This document shows, piece after piece, positions 21,385 through 31,702 of a DNA stretch of 64,000 nt. Position 1 is the stretch's first letter. Each line of letters begins with the position of its first letter. Location of the stretch: contig JALGAS010000002.1 in NCBI GenBank assembly GCA_023078685.1, positions 186,001 to 250,000 on the forward strand, in the 5' to 3' direction. The position numbers and the translations under genes are program-made. The DNA comes from Neopestalotiopsis rosae (lineage: Eukaryota; Ascomycota; Sordariomycetes; Amphisphaeriales; Sporocadaceae). The notes below the pieces were generated by a model. The model saw only the letters and a list, made by a program, of their open reading frames with translations, did not search any database and was not told where the DNA came from.

Positions 21385-24272
21385 GCCAACGATTATTTCC
21401 GTTGGTTTTATGCAGTCTTCATTCTGCAATTGCATCATTCAATAGCACTCTGTTGACTGAGTTGACAAGTTGATACTCATATGGAGCATGAAATACTTGC
21501 CATGAGGAATGTTGTAATATTGAAGCGGTCTTTTCTTGAATGTAGCCTGTTCGACGGCATTCGGCAGTTACTGTTTGAATATGGCCAACGGAGGACCACG
21601 CAGGGTCAGGGCAAATTAGAAGAGGCGCAGCAAGAACAACTTCTAGCACTTGTACGCAGGTCGATTGAAAGGGTGAGCTCCATGACTCGGTCCATGATCT
21701 GATGTGAAGCTGATCTTACGGTAAAAGGTCTGGCATTTACAACGTTTTGACCTGGCTCGGAAAATGCCGCCAAACGCTGTTGTCCCAAAAATTTGGTTGA
21801 GCAAAATACCAACTCAATCGTCTAGGCATGATCCACTACGGACATATTTCCTCAAAGAGATTTTGCCCAGAATGCAAGTGCTTATTCCGATATGCATGTT
21901 GGTCGGGCTTATACGACGTGCTGCATATCGTCGACCCTTGCTCATGCACGCGGTGTCTCCGCCCTACCGCTGACATAAGATCTATACTCAAGGCTGGCCT
22001 GAGTAATACTACAATCAAACGCTGACTTTGCCGATGCTGGCATACCCTATGGTGCTTCCTACCTGATTTCCGTCGGCTCTTCTGGTTCGCGTCGAGAGGT
22101 GCCGAGCTGCAAAGAGATCGATGAATAACAAGATATTCGCTTGATCTGACGCGATTGGCTCGGCTACGACCTCTCGTTCTATCAGTCCAACCGCCGGGAT
22201 CGTTTTGACTTGCCCATGTACAGTTCCTTGCGAAATGCGTGGGAATGAAGAACTTCACTGTGCTATATGGCTCCGGAGGTTGGCCGTATGCTGTCATGCG
22301 CTTATACAGTAACTCCAAACACTCCTCGCCGCTGCACGATTCTGTTGTGTGTAGCTGCATCATGGACGGCTAGAAAGAAGTTGTCATTTAGTTCGTCCGT
22401 TTCGTAGCTCGGGCTGCGAATACTGATCCGTCTCTGGCCGAACAAGTCTTCGATCTGGCGCTTAGCATAGCTCCAAGGATAGTGGCCGTTGGCTGAGGCT
22501 AGAAGAAGCTTGCTGCAGTTGATCTCGAAATAACCACGGCCTCGAGTAAATATACATCTCCGCGTTTTACAAAAGTGCCGAGGCTGCGACGTTACGGGGA
22601 GAATATCTGACTCGCATCATCCCTAGACCTGTCGGGCAAGGCTTGAGAACTTTCGTCGAAGAGGCGCATTTGCTCATATGTCGGTCGAAAGAGTCCCAAT
22701 CTTAGGAAACGAAAATTTAGAACATTCAACCATAGCACTGAATCAATGACAAAAACTTATCGATCATATTTGTACGATCAACGAAAGATCTGCGACTTGC
22801 GTGGCTTCTCAGGAGAAACTGATTTTATAATCATGAAATGTTTCATGTCAAATTATTGCTGAACTCATGGCCGAGCGATCCGGGACTTGTCAGACGAACA
22901 GAGCCAAACCACTTGTCGGATCAAGCACTTATCATGAATAATATCCATAATTCCATATATCCAAGTTTCCGGGCATCTTTCTCCTCCGATCCGAAGCTGG
23001 TTCCTGGCTAGTTGCTAGCACATGTGACTAGTACTAGAGTGCCGCCGTGATTTATTCCGATGTCCTGCGGATCCTGGAGCCGAAGGCACAATTGACATTC
23101 GCGCTGTCGCTGAATTCCCGATCGAATCGTGGAGGGAATTTTGGTGGCGTTGTGCTTTGAGTCCGCTTCATGCGGGGTGTCGGATGGCTTTAAAAGAACC
23201 ATGCAAGCCACTTCCAACCATGCCCAATACTGAGCATGAGAACAACAACAAATCCTATAAACTTCAATGGTATAAGGGGTATGCTTCTAGCGCTCTATAG
23301 GAGAACCATTCAACCTGTTTGGATGAAAATACAGTTTGAAGCGGCTGATTCACAATGATACTGCCAATTTCCAAGAAAAATAGGGCACACCATCGCAATG
23401 GCAAACCTGCATGGGGAAATGAGAATGCCATTTTTGCAGATCTCTTCACCTCGGTGACGCGGCCGTGCACGATAAGGACAAAAGACTCCCTGAGCAACAG
23501 GCAGAATCCCTCCTAGAGAGCTTCCAAGTTCCAGCTCACCGGGTATGCTCCGCTACGAGCTAGTGCCGATCGTGGAGTTGAAGCACTAGCTGGCACTGGG
23601 CTTGCTTGGGTAATTGCGAAGCTGGAATGCTCAATGGACGCGTCTTTGATCTACCTAGTGTTGAAAAAGGAAAGGGGTTCTCTGGTTCAGCTGCGGACTT
23701 AAAAACTCTCATGCGGACACTTGGGTGAGATGCGGCAACAAACGTGCCCATCTTAACGCTACTGACTTGAAATGAGCGTTGGATGATATGACTATGCGAT
23801 TGTACCCTAGATCAAGTCGAGCAGCCAAGCAGAGCGGCTGAGGCACATCAGACGGTTAGAGTTTCACTTTCTTCTATGCAAACCATGTCGTCTCCGAATG
23901 CAATAACATTTCATGTTTCTTAGTACGAATTGTCTCCTTTTGATGCAAAATAACCCTGTCTGCTTTTCTCCAGGCTAAACATGGTCCAGGCCTCCAAGAT
24001 AGCCCAGTACTACCAGCTGGTGATCACGGAAGACATGCCTATACTGCACAAGACTTGGTATTTTTGTTGAAAGGTGCCTCCCAGTGGCTTGAATAAACTA
24101 TAGGGGTATTCGATCTAACATGAGTCTTGTGGCAAGCTAGCGATGTGAAGACATGTGAAGACTTGTTCCAGGGTCCTTAAGAAGCTTTCTTCCCCTTCAA
24201 GGAAGTTTTCGAGAATTGCCGATACATATTCACACAATTTGTTGGTCATACTTCGGCCACTGAATATTCAGG
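21385..24272. other. 2.9-kb gene-free stretch with a possible decayed fragment
   Basis: The longest region without a gene model. Most of it holds only short frames. Between about 22392 and 22690 (+) the sequence looks coding but is broken by TGA and TAG stops and one apparent frame change, consistent with a decayed gene of unknown family. No transposon ends or long repeats were noticed. Confidence 0.4.
22392..22690 (+). pseudogene. possible decayed coding fragment, unknown family
   Basis: One plus-strand frame reads FVRFVARAANTDPSLAEQVF... then meets TGA and TAG, continues with LAAVDLEITTASSKYTSPRF, meets TGA again, and then appears to shift frame into GLRTFVEEAHLLICRSKESQ. The amino-acid composition between the stops looks like a real soluble protein. 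Stops of the TGA/TAG kind can arise from CGA/CAG by C-to-T change, as in repeat-induced point mutation. I do not recognise the family, and chance cannot be excluded. Confidence 0.25.
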
Positions 24273-25597
24273 ATGACCATCTCACCGACGGGGCCTGGGC
24301 TTGACCTGTTCCTGGTGTCAGTCGTATTAGGAGCGTTATCATGTGTGGCTGTAGCCGCAAGACTTGTCATTCGCAAGAGAATCAAAGGCATTGGATTGGA
24401 TGATTGGCTGGCTCATGCTCATTGGACTAGTAAGTGTAACAGAATATTTTTTGATAATGACGTTGTCTCACCAAGTAATAGGTCTTCTACATTCTCACAT
24501 GCATATCGACTATTGCGGGTTCAAATAATGGCGTTGGTACCAGAAACGACATGCTCACCAGCTACTATCAGATGCAGGGCAAAAAGGTTTGTCACATTTA
24601 TCCAAATTAATTGAATTGATTTCTATTTCGATATTTCCGGCAGCTAACAAGCGAACTATAGTGGTTTCTCTTTGCTCAGCTCTTTTACGTGCTCAGTACC
24701 GTGCCCATCAAGGCTGCCATCTGCGTCTCCCTCCTGCGCATTACGACTCGACAGCTTTATCGATGGATATTATACGGTGTGATAGGTCTAGCAACTGTTG
24801 CTTGCGTCATCACTGACATTACGCTCTTGACATGGTGCAAACCAGTCTCTGCAACATGGGACTCGTCCACGGGAACGTGTGCAGATGCGAGCATCGTGAC
24901 CAATATTTCGTACTTCATTTCAGCCTGCTCGGTTGTGACGGACTGGACTTGTGCAATTTTACCTGCATTCATCCGTGAGTCTGGCCCGCCTCGCCGAGAT
25001 GCAATGCATCTACTAACGAATCCTTTACAGTATGGGAGGTTCAGCTGAAGCCAAAAGTCAAAATGTCTGTGGCAGTGGTGCTCGGAGTTGGTGTCATGTG
25101 AGTATCTAGACCAAGGCACACTCGCCACTGAGAATATCCTTACTGACGCGCCCGATTACAGAGCTAGTTCTGCTACCCTTGTCCGACTGCGATACCTTTT
25201 GCACTATAGCGATCCCGACAATTATCTATACAGTGTGGCCGACATTGCCATTTGGTCCGTTGTGGAATCCGGCATTGGCATCATTGCTGGTTCTGCCCCC
25301 GCGCTTCGCCCGCTCCTGAAGTATATTCCATTCTTCGGCGATACCAGCAGCAACCGCACGCCAGGAACTGGTGGGCCGAGCGGCGGTCCCGGCGCGTCGT
25401 ATAAAATGAACACATTCAAGAACTCGACTGCACCTCGGACACTCATTCAGGTCGGTGATAACGGCTGGGATCGCTTGTCGGATACCGAAAGCCAGAGACA
25501 TATATTGAAGGACAAGGACGTTGGAATCAAGGTCACTAGAGACGTGGTATTGGATGTAACCCACGACGCAGACGCAGACGCACGGAAAAAACGATAG
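24273..25597 (+). pseudogene. PTH11-like rhodopsin-domain membrane receptor with apparent frameshift
   Basis: Seven-TM integral membrane protein of the fungal rhodopsin-domain family (PTH11-like), proposed G-protein-coupled or surface-sensing receptors. Exons that fit the family: 24273-24429, 24482 to about 24585, from TGG just after the CTATAG acceptor at about 24660 to about 24972, a short exon starting WEVQLKPKVKMSVAVVLGVG, and a last exon starting about 25162 and ending at 25597. Segments include ARLVIRKRIKGIGLDDWL, VFYILTCISTIAGSNNGVGT, WFLFAQLFYVLSTVPIKAAI and the terminal SAPALRPLLKYIPFFG plus a hydrophilic tail. After DDWL the first exon is out of register by one nucleotide (near 24411) with LMLIGL and with exon 2, and no alternative splice site restores it. 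All other exons are intact, so the lesion is recent, strain-specific or a sequencing error. Confidence 0.7.
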
Positions 25598-27398
25598 ATG
25601 GTCGCGTGTACTGTATAGGCTGAGAACACATCACAGAGTGTGCGGGTTGGCCCTTAGTAATACAACCCACACGCAGGTAATAATGTAATGCGAAAAGATA
25701 ATAATAATCCTATAACCGACGGCGGTTCATGTTTGCCCAGCTACTGTGCGTTGGCGCTCGTGGAGAACTTTAGAGCAAATTTTATGTTGCATGTTGGCGC
25801 GGTATTGGACAGGGTCTTTGCTCCTGATCCTCGCAATTTCTTGCAAACGGGCGCATAGGTGTGTCAATATTCTGTGCTGCTCGTCGGCTCGGCTGATCGG
25901 ACGCAGCCTGGCAGCATGTTTTTTCTGCCGTTCTGCCTTGACAGAGCCATCTGACCTCCAGCGCCAAGATATAAGATTCGTGGGATTTGGAAAATGATAT
26001 TTACTCTTGCATTAGACGGTCAGAGACGGTGAACTGTCAGCCGCCGGACCGGGTTTTTTTGTTACATATATGTATGCATGCATGTCGTCATGGATTGGTG
26101 ATGGCTTTGCCAAGTTTCTTGGCCACGCGCCGACGTGGAAAGGGCTCTTAGAGGCTCTCGGGTGCGCATCCCGCAGGAATAACAGCTCACACGAGAACAT
26201 GTGCAGGCAACCGAGTCTGACCGCTGGCTTGGGATCTGAATGCAACATTAAAGAACCCATTTATGGATGATTCCAATTGCAACATGTTCAAACGAGGATG
26301 TATTTCGTTGGGCTGCAGGGCATTACAGGGTCCGAATAGGCGGGGTGGACCTGTTTATAGCTGACTTCCCTGCTTACATGGCAAGCGACAGGAAGCGACT
26401 GGAAGCGAGAGGTGGGTAAGGCTTGGCCATCTTGGCGAGCATCTGCTGCCTGTCTCGCCTGTGGGCGGGGGGTGAAGCTTAAAAGTCAGCGTGGCAGACG
26501 AGCGTGGCAGACGGGCGTCACGCCCAGCCGAGCGTTAAGCGCGCTGAGATCTGCACAACACCGCTCTCCTGTGAGTCTAGTATAGCATGCTGATGTGGGG
26601 GACTCAAGCCACTGGGCCGTCCCGGATAGGAAGGTATTTGGTCGCTCTGCATTAAACCATCGAATTTTGCAGCAGACGCATCGCCGTTGAGTCCAAAAGC
26701 CAAGATGCTTTTTTCTCACTCAGCTTTGCTGCACCTTGATCCCGACGACGGTAATCCAATATACTGTCGGCATGTCCCGAATGGCCCCCTCCAATGCCCT
26801 CCAGCCCATGACCATGCTTCTGGAATAAACCGATCGAGACGGTGGGTTTCGGGTTGAATGGGAAATGGGACACTTGTTAATAAATCTCCATATACATGGC
26901 ATGTTTGCAAGCTCAGCTGTGTGATTCATTGTCGTTGCAAACAGATTGTGGCTTCTCGTTACGGATTCCACGGGTTCGTGATGAGGTTGTACAGCAGAGG
27001 ATGACTGACTATTGATGTTTGATGATTACCTATCGCGTGTCCGTGATATGATAAGTACGCCGTAGAAATTAGATGATTTTGTCTTCCAAAAGTGTCCCAT
27101 TTTCTAGTCTGGCCTGCCTGGGCCTTGCCAGGGCCTGATCTCAGCCCCAAGCCCGTATCTCCCCCCTTAGCCTCCTGTAAGCACCGAAATTGCGATATAC
27201 GGCCTGCACTGTCAGATAGCCTAGACCCTGAACCGACCTGATCAGCAATCGCTCGGACGATAGTACGGCACAGATTTCTTGGTCCGTGTGCAGCTCGTAT
27301 TTGCGTGTATAGCTTGTAAATCCGCGAGAGCTCTATTTTGCGCTTTCTCCGAAGTACGTCTTGGCTGTTGGCTGTTGACTTTTGTGTGTTTGCTTCTT
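25598..27398. other. gene-free stretch with a short tandem repeat
   Basis: 1.8 kb without a recognisable gene on either strand. It contains a 13-bp tandem duplication at 26488-26513 and a nearby GAAGCGA-rich segment. The right end is the promoter of the WSC-domain hydrolase. Confidence 0.5.
26488..26513. repeat. 13-bp direct tandem duplication
   Basis: AGCGTGGCAGACG occurs twice back to back (26488-26500 and 26501-26513). No function is apparent. Confidence 0.6.
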
Positions 27399-27405
27399 TA
27401 TATAT
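27399..27405 (+). promoter_or_regulatory. TATA box of the WSC-domain hydrolase gene
   Basis: TATATAT in CTTTATATATCTGG, 133 nt before the ATG at 27532. The intervening leader has no stop in the hydrolase frame but also no ATG in that frame. Confidence 0.4.
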
Positions 27406-27531
27406 CTGGGTCCGCCTCGATCGTGGCTTGCCGGCTGTTGGTGTTTCAGTAGGCCGCTATACTCTCATCTTTTTAGCCTTTTTGGCTACTCAACTCTAAT
27501 CCTAATTATTTTTCCGTTTGTCTACTATAAT

Positions 27532-29136
27532 ATGCGTGTCTCTAATTCCGTTGCAGCTCTTGTAGCCGCAACCGTCCCCTCGTTGGTGCGAGCACAATGT
27601 GACGATATAGTCGCCGGCCAGTATACTGGTACCCCATTCGCAAACAGCCTCGCCTCGACGCATGATCGATCCGAAATCACCTATTTCAAAATCAGAGATC
27701 CATCAGGACAACATGTTTGCAGTTCTGATGCTGCGAGCGATATTAGTCTGCTCACATTTCAGTCACTCAACACGACTGGTGGGCGGCCGATAGATGCAGA
27801 TCTGAGGCGCGCTGTAATAGTCTTACACGGTGCCAGAAATGATCCCTGGAACTACCACGCCGCCATGATCCAGGCTCTCGAACTGGTTACAGTCGATGAC
27901 ATCAGCCTGGATAACGTGGCCATCACCGCACCATACTACCCCAACGACGATGATGCTACCACGGGTTTCCCATACAACCCCAACGGTGCCACGCCTGCGG
28001 AGAAGTATCCGTCTCCAGCCCTTGTGTGGTATAATGATGAATGGTCTGGAGGAGCCAATAACGAGTACCCTCCAAACACAAGAACTGTCTCTTCGTTTGA
28101 CACATTGGACCAGCTCATCCAATGGTATGGCAACAAGGCCCAGTTCCCCAACATTGAGCAGATCGTCGTCTCTGGGCACTCCATGGGTGCGCAAATGGCC
28201 AACCGCTTTGCTGCCGTCGGCAAGACGAACGATCAGCTGGGCATTACCACACCTGTCAGCTACTGGATCGGAGACCCCAACAGTCTTATTTGGTTCTCAG
28301 AGTCCCGACCTCTCTCGACCTCAAAGTGTCCCACAGGATATGACGATTACCGTGAGGGTTTCACCAACTATAACTCTTACGGATCTGATTTCTCGACTCC
28401 CATGACATACAATACCGATTTGGTTGCCGCCGGCCGGGACGCCCTGCTCGCAAACTATAACAGCCGCACTATTGCATATGCTCGGGCCACCAGGGACAAG
28501 GGTGACTATAACCCTGACAACGAATGTGCCACCTACACCACCGGAGCGGACCGCAATGAACGTTTCTTTGAATTTATCAAGACCTTCCCAGTAACCTGCG
28601 AGAACCCAGCCGGCCCTTGCCGTACCGTCGACATTGTCAACTCTGGTCACGATGCACCAACCATGTTCCAGGACATTTCTGGACGCACCCGACTATTCAT
28701 TGACAACTGGGCCGGACAAGGAAACCGTGCCTACGACTTTGGCTACCCTCGCTATGCCACTTACGACGATCCTTACCCTGACCCTTCGCAGAGCGCCCAG
28801 GCCCTGATCGGAGCCGACTCGACCGTCTACGCCGGAGGCAAGACTTACCAGGGATGCTGGACTGACGTTGACGATGCTCAGAGCATTGGCGCACTGCCCG
28901 TGGCTGCCTATGTCGGCACGCTCAACTCGCGAAGCTACTGCTCCGACCTGTGCACCCAGCAAGGCTACACCATTGCCGGAGTCAGCTACCAGAACTGCTA
29001 CTGCGGCAACGCCATGGGCAGCCAGAGCGTCAACGTCGTCGAGACCTCTTGCGCCGGTCCCTGCGGGGATGCGTCGGCCACGGGAGCATGTGGTGGAGCC
29101 AACCGTCTTTCAGTTTTTTCGAGCGTCGCTCTATAG
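27532..29136 (+). CDS. secreted alpha/beta hydrolase with C-terminal WSC domain
   Basis: Single-exon gene for a 534-residue secreted protein. A signal peptide (MRVSNSVAALVAATVPSLVRA) precedes an alpha/beta-hydrolase domain: AVIVLHGARNDPWNYHAAM forms the first strand and oxyanion loop, GHSMGAQMANRF is the nucleophile elbow with catalytic Ser, and SGHDAP near the end supplies the likely His. A WSC domain follows (YQGCWTDVDDAQSIG ... YCSDLCTQQGY ... YQNCYCGN ... CAGPCGD) with its eight-cysteine pattern. WSC domains bind carbohydrate or cell wall, so the hydrolase may be held at a glycan surface. Substrate unknown. The gene is convergent with the AAA ATPase gene, 174 bp away. Confidence 0.85.
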   Translation: MRVSNSVAALVAATVPSLVRAQCDDIVAGQYTGTPFANSLASTHDRSEITYFKIRDPSGQHVCSSDAASDISLLTFQSLNTTGGRPIDADLRRAVIVLHGARNDPWNYHAAMIQALELVTVDDISLDNVAITAPYYPNDDDATTGFPYNPNGATPAEKYPSPALVWYNDEWSGGANNEYPPNTRTVSSFDTLDQLIQWYGNKAQFPNIEQIVVSGHSMGAQMANRFAAVGKTNDQLGITTPVSYWIGDPNSLIWFSESRPLSTSKCPTGYDDYREGFTNYNSYGSDFSTPMTYNTDLVAAGRDALLANYNSRTIAYARATRDKGDYNPDNECATYTTGADRNERFFEFIKTFPVTCENPAGPCRTVDIVNSGHDAPTMFQDISGRTRLFIDNWAGQGNRAYDFGYPRYATYDDPYPDPSQSAQALIGADSTVYAGGKTYQGCWTDVDDAQSIGALPVAAYVGTLNSRSYCSDLCTQQGYTIAGVSYQNCYCGNAMGSQSVNVVETSCAGPCGDASATGACGGANRLSVFSSVAL

Positions 29137-29310
29137 ATTTGTAATTTCAAGTAATACTAATACACGAACATTTATTTTTGCATCACGACTGTTTTGAAGA
29201 TATGAAGCTCGTGTGAAACAAGATTGCTTTGAAAGGTAGTTGTATACCCCAAGACATTTAGGGACTAGCTAAATCTGAATATTCGGATTCCGCCCTGCCA
29301 AGATCTATAG

Positions 29311-31014
29311 TCACGGTCGGACAGAGAAATAGCGCCGAAGGCTCTGAACTGCGGAGGTATTGGGATCGCCTTGAAGATAAGAACGCACCGGCAAATTTTT
29401 AAGCTCTTCTCCATGCTTGATGGTAGCGTGCTGTTCTGCAGGTGTTGCGCCTGGTGTGGCTGCCCAGGGGCCCGGAGAGCTCGTATTCGGCGCCACAAGC
29501 GGAACAGGGGAAGTAATTTCCGACTTGTCCATGTCCTCACGCAGCATCTGTGCCTCCTCCTTGATGATGCGGTAGAACTTGTATTGTTCCGGGCCGTCTT
29601 CGCCTTCAGAGCGATTGATGATAGCACTACTTTCCGTTTCCGAACCCCTTGCCAGAATAAGCAGGGTTGCTACAAAAGCTTCCTGCATGTAGGCAAAGGA
29701 GAAATCGTCCAAGAGCTTGGCAATGGGTAGACACAAGAACTCGGGAAAGTCAACATCCGGCTTACCGTCGAGCTTGCGTCGCCAAAATTGGCAATACAGG
29801 ACCCGCTCGTTCTATGCTGGGTTAGTTCTCGATTGAAAGCCAAGTCCAGTAATCATACATACCAGATTAGGCAGCGGGAATAGATACTTTCTATCAAAAC
29901 GGCTGGGACGTTTGGACAGACCGGGGTCAAGGCGATCGACTGTTGGGTTGATTAGTAGGATCAAATTTAAGATGAAAGATTGGGTACATACGATAATTCG
30001 TAGTTGCAACCATTAATATGCCATCATTATTCTCCAGCCCATCCACCTCGTTGAAAAAGTACGAACGGGTATTTGGGGTGACAATGGTCTCGATATCCTC
30101 CAGCACCAGCAGACATGGACTCATTGATCGAGCAAACTGGAAGACAGTGCGGATATTGTACGTTTGGGATGCATTCTTGACGTAGAGCGAAGGAATCTTT
30201 TGCTTCCGTTGGTTGAGAGTGTGCATGAGAGCCTTGATGGAGATGGTCTTGCCGTTGCCGACGGGTCCGTGAAAGATAAGACCTCGTTTCCAGGGCACAC
30301 CGTATTCATCATAAACGTCCTTGCTGTCGAAGAACTTCCCGCTCACCTCGACCAGATCCTTTTTCATCTTGGGATCAAGGATGACCTTATCCCAGCTAGC
30401 ATCTTGCACTTGTTTCCACAATGTCTTTGATGCCGCCCAGTACCCATCGTACACGTAAATGATATCCTCATCTACAGTGTACCACTCTCCGATGGCCAAA
30501 ATCAGTTTGTCGACAATGGATGAATTGGACAGGGTCGTTTCAGAGCCATGTGGCTCTTTCAATACATATTGCAGGCTCTGAATCCCTACAATGACGCTGT
30601 ACAATATGAAGTCTTCGTTATTCCATTTGTACCGGTACTTGGCAAAGAATCGCGACTCAGCCAGAGAGCCTGATCCGTGACGCGTTCTGGGCGGTGAATA
30701 ACCTCTCCAACGAATGATTGGTTCGTCGTCCACATCTAGCTCGGCCTGGGCGAAACCCGCAGCAGCAAATGCTAAGAGGTTAACATTTCCAGCCGGAATG
30801 ACCCTACATATGCAATTAGCGTTCTGCGGTAGTTTGACAGTATCGGGCTGATTCACGAGATGATGAGCTCAGGGTATTGCTTTCTCAACTCTGTAAGTAG
30901 ATGCGTCTGCAGATCTGCAACTTTGGCATTGGTTCGATCAAGATACGGTCCAAAGAACTCGGGCGCCAAGTTTTCGTCCTCCGTAATGAACGTGAATGCC
31001 TCTGATGATGCCAT
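29311..31014 (-). CDS. AAA-type ATPase, fungal BCS1-like family
   Basis: Single-AAA-domain ATPase of 515 residues. Four exons on the minus strand: 31014-30857, 30803-29992, 29939-29863, 29811-29311. The N-terminal part (about 1-200) is a fungal-specific region (PIIRWRGYSPP ... GYWAASKTLWKQVQ). The AAA module has Walker A GPVGNGKT, Walker B LLVLEDIE, sensor-1 ATTNY and the DPGLSKRPSRFDRKY segment with the arginine finger; this last motif is split by the third intron boundary and restored by splicing. A C-terminal tail is rich in Pro/Thr/Ser. Such proteins are often called BCS1-like or proteasome-activating-nucleotidase-like; I see no BCS1-type membrane helix, so cellular role and location are open. 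Confidence 0.85.
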
Positions 31015-31702
31015 GTTTGCAGTATATTGAGAATCTCGTCAATGATTGTGTAGTCTTTACTCGATCGCGTGTAGAGGAAGAGAGCTGCCTATGGCACGAT
31101 TCAAGACACAGATTCAGGGAACAGACAGATGCTACTACAACATTACAGGTCCAGCACCAGCTTGCAGCCGAGGCGGATGCTCATCCTTGAGACGTGAGCC
31201 ACTGATTGCTGGAAGCCAAGTTCGATGAGCACTGGGCAGCGGAGAGGCGTGCGGGGTGGCTGCCCTTGGCATTCGCCACATTTGCTACTCTTCCGATGTT
31301 TCCAAGCGACCCAAATAAGCAAGTGAACAGGAAGCGACTGCCAAGGGGGAAAAGACGGCAGATTTTATGATTGGCTCGCATACTCCACCTCGCAGCTTGA
31401 GGCACGACCTTTGCTTCCTTGATTCATAATGGGATTGTGGCTTCAACATCAGTTGTTTTGGAGTATACATCAGTGGCACAATACTGTCAATTTACCCTTT
31501 GTGCACAATATAGTTGACTAATCGAGCAGTCAATTTGATAAGAGATCTAGCTTTTTGGACACCCCTACCCATAAAACGCCTTTTGCAATGTGACATCAAT
31601 CGGTGGGCATGCTCAATTCGTACAAATAATGGTACACATCCATTCATCACCAGCAGCACCGTAGCTACTGCAACCCCCTATTGCTCGTTACATACTACCT
31701 CC
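31015..31702. other. gene-free stretch
   Basis: 688 bp between the AAA ATPase start and the end of the TM9 gene. It should contain the ATPase promoter; no other feature seen. Confidence 0.45.

Noticed and set aside
21836..22363. 175-codon minus-strand open frame
   Set aside because: No recognisable motif, unusual composition, and overlaps DNA that reads more like a decayed plus-strand fragment. Could be re-examined with expression data.
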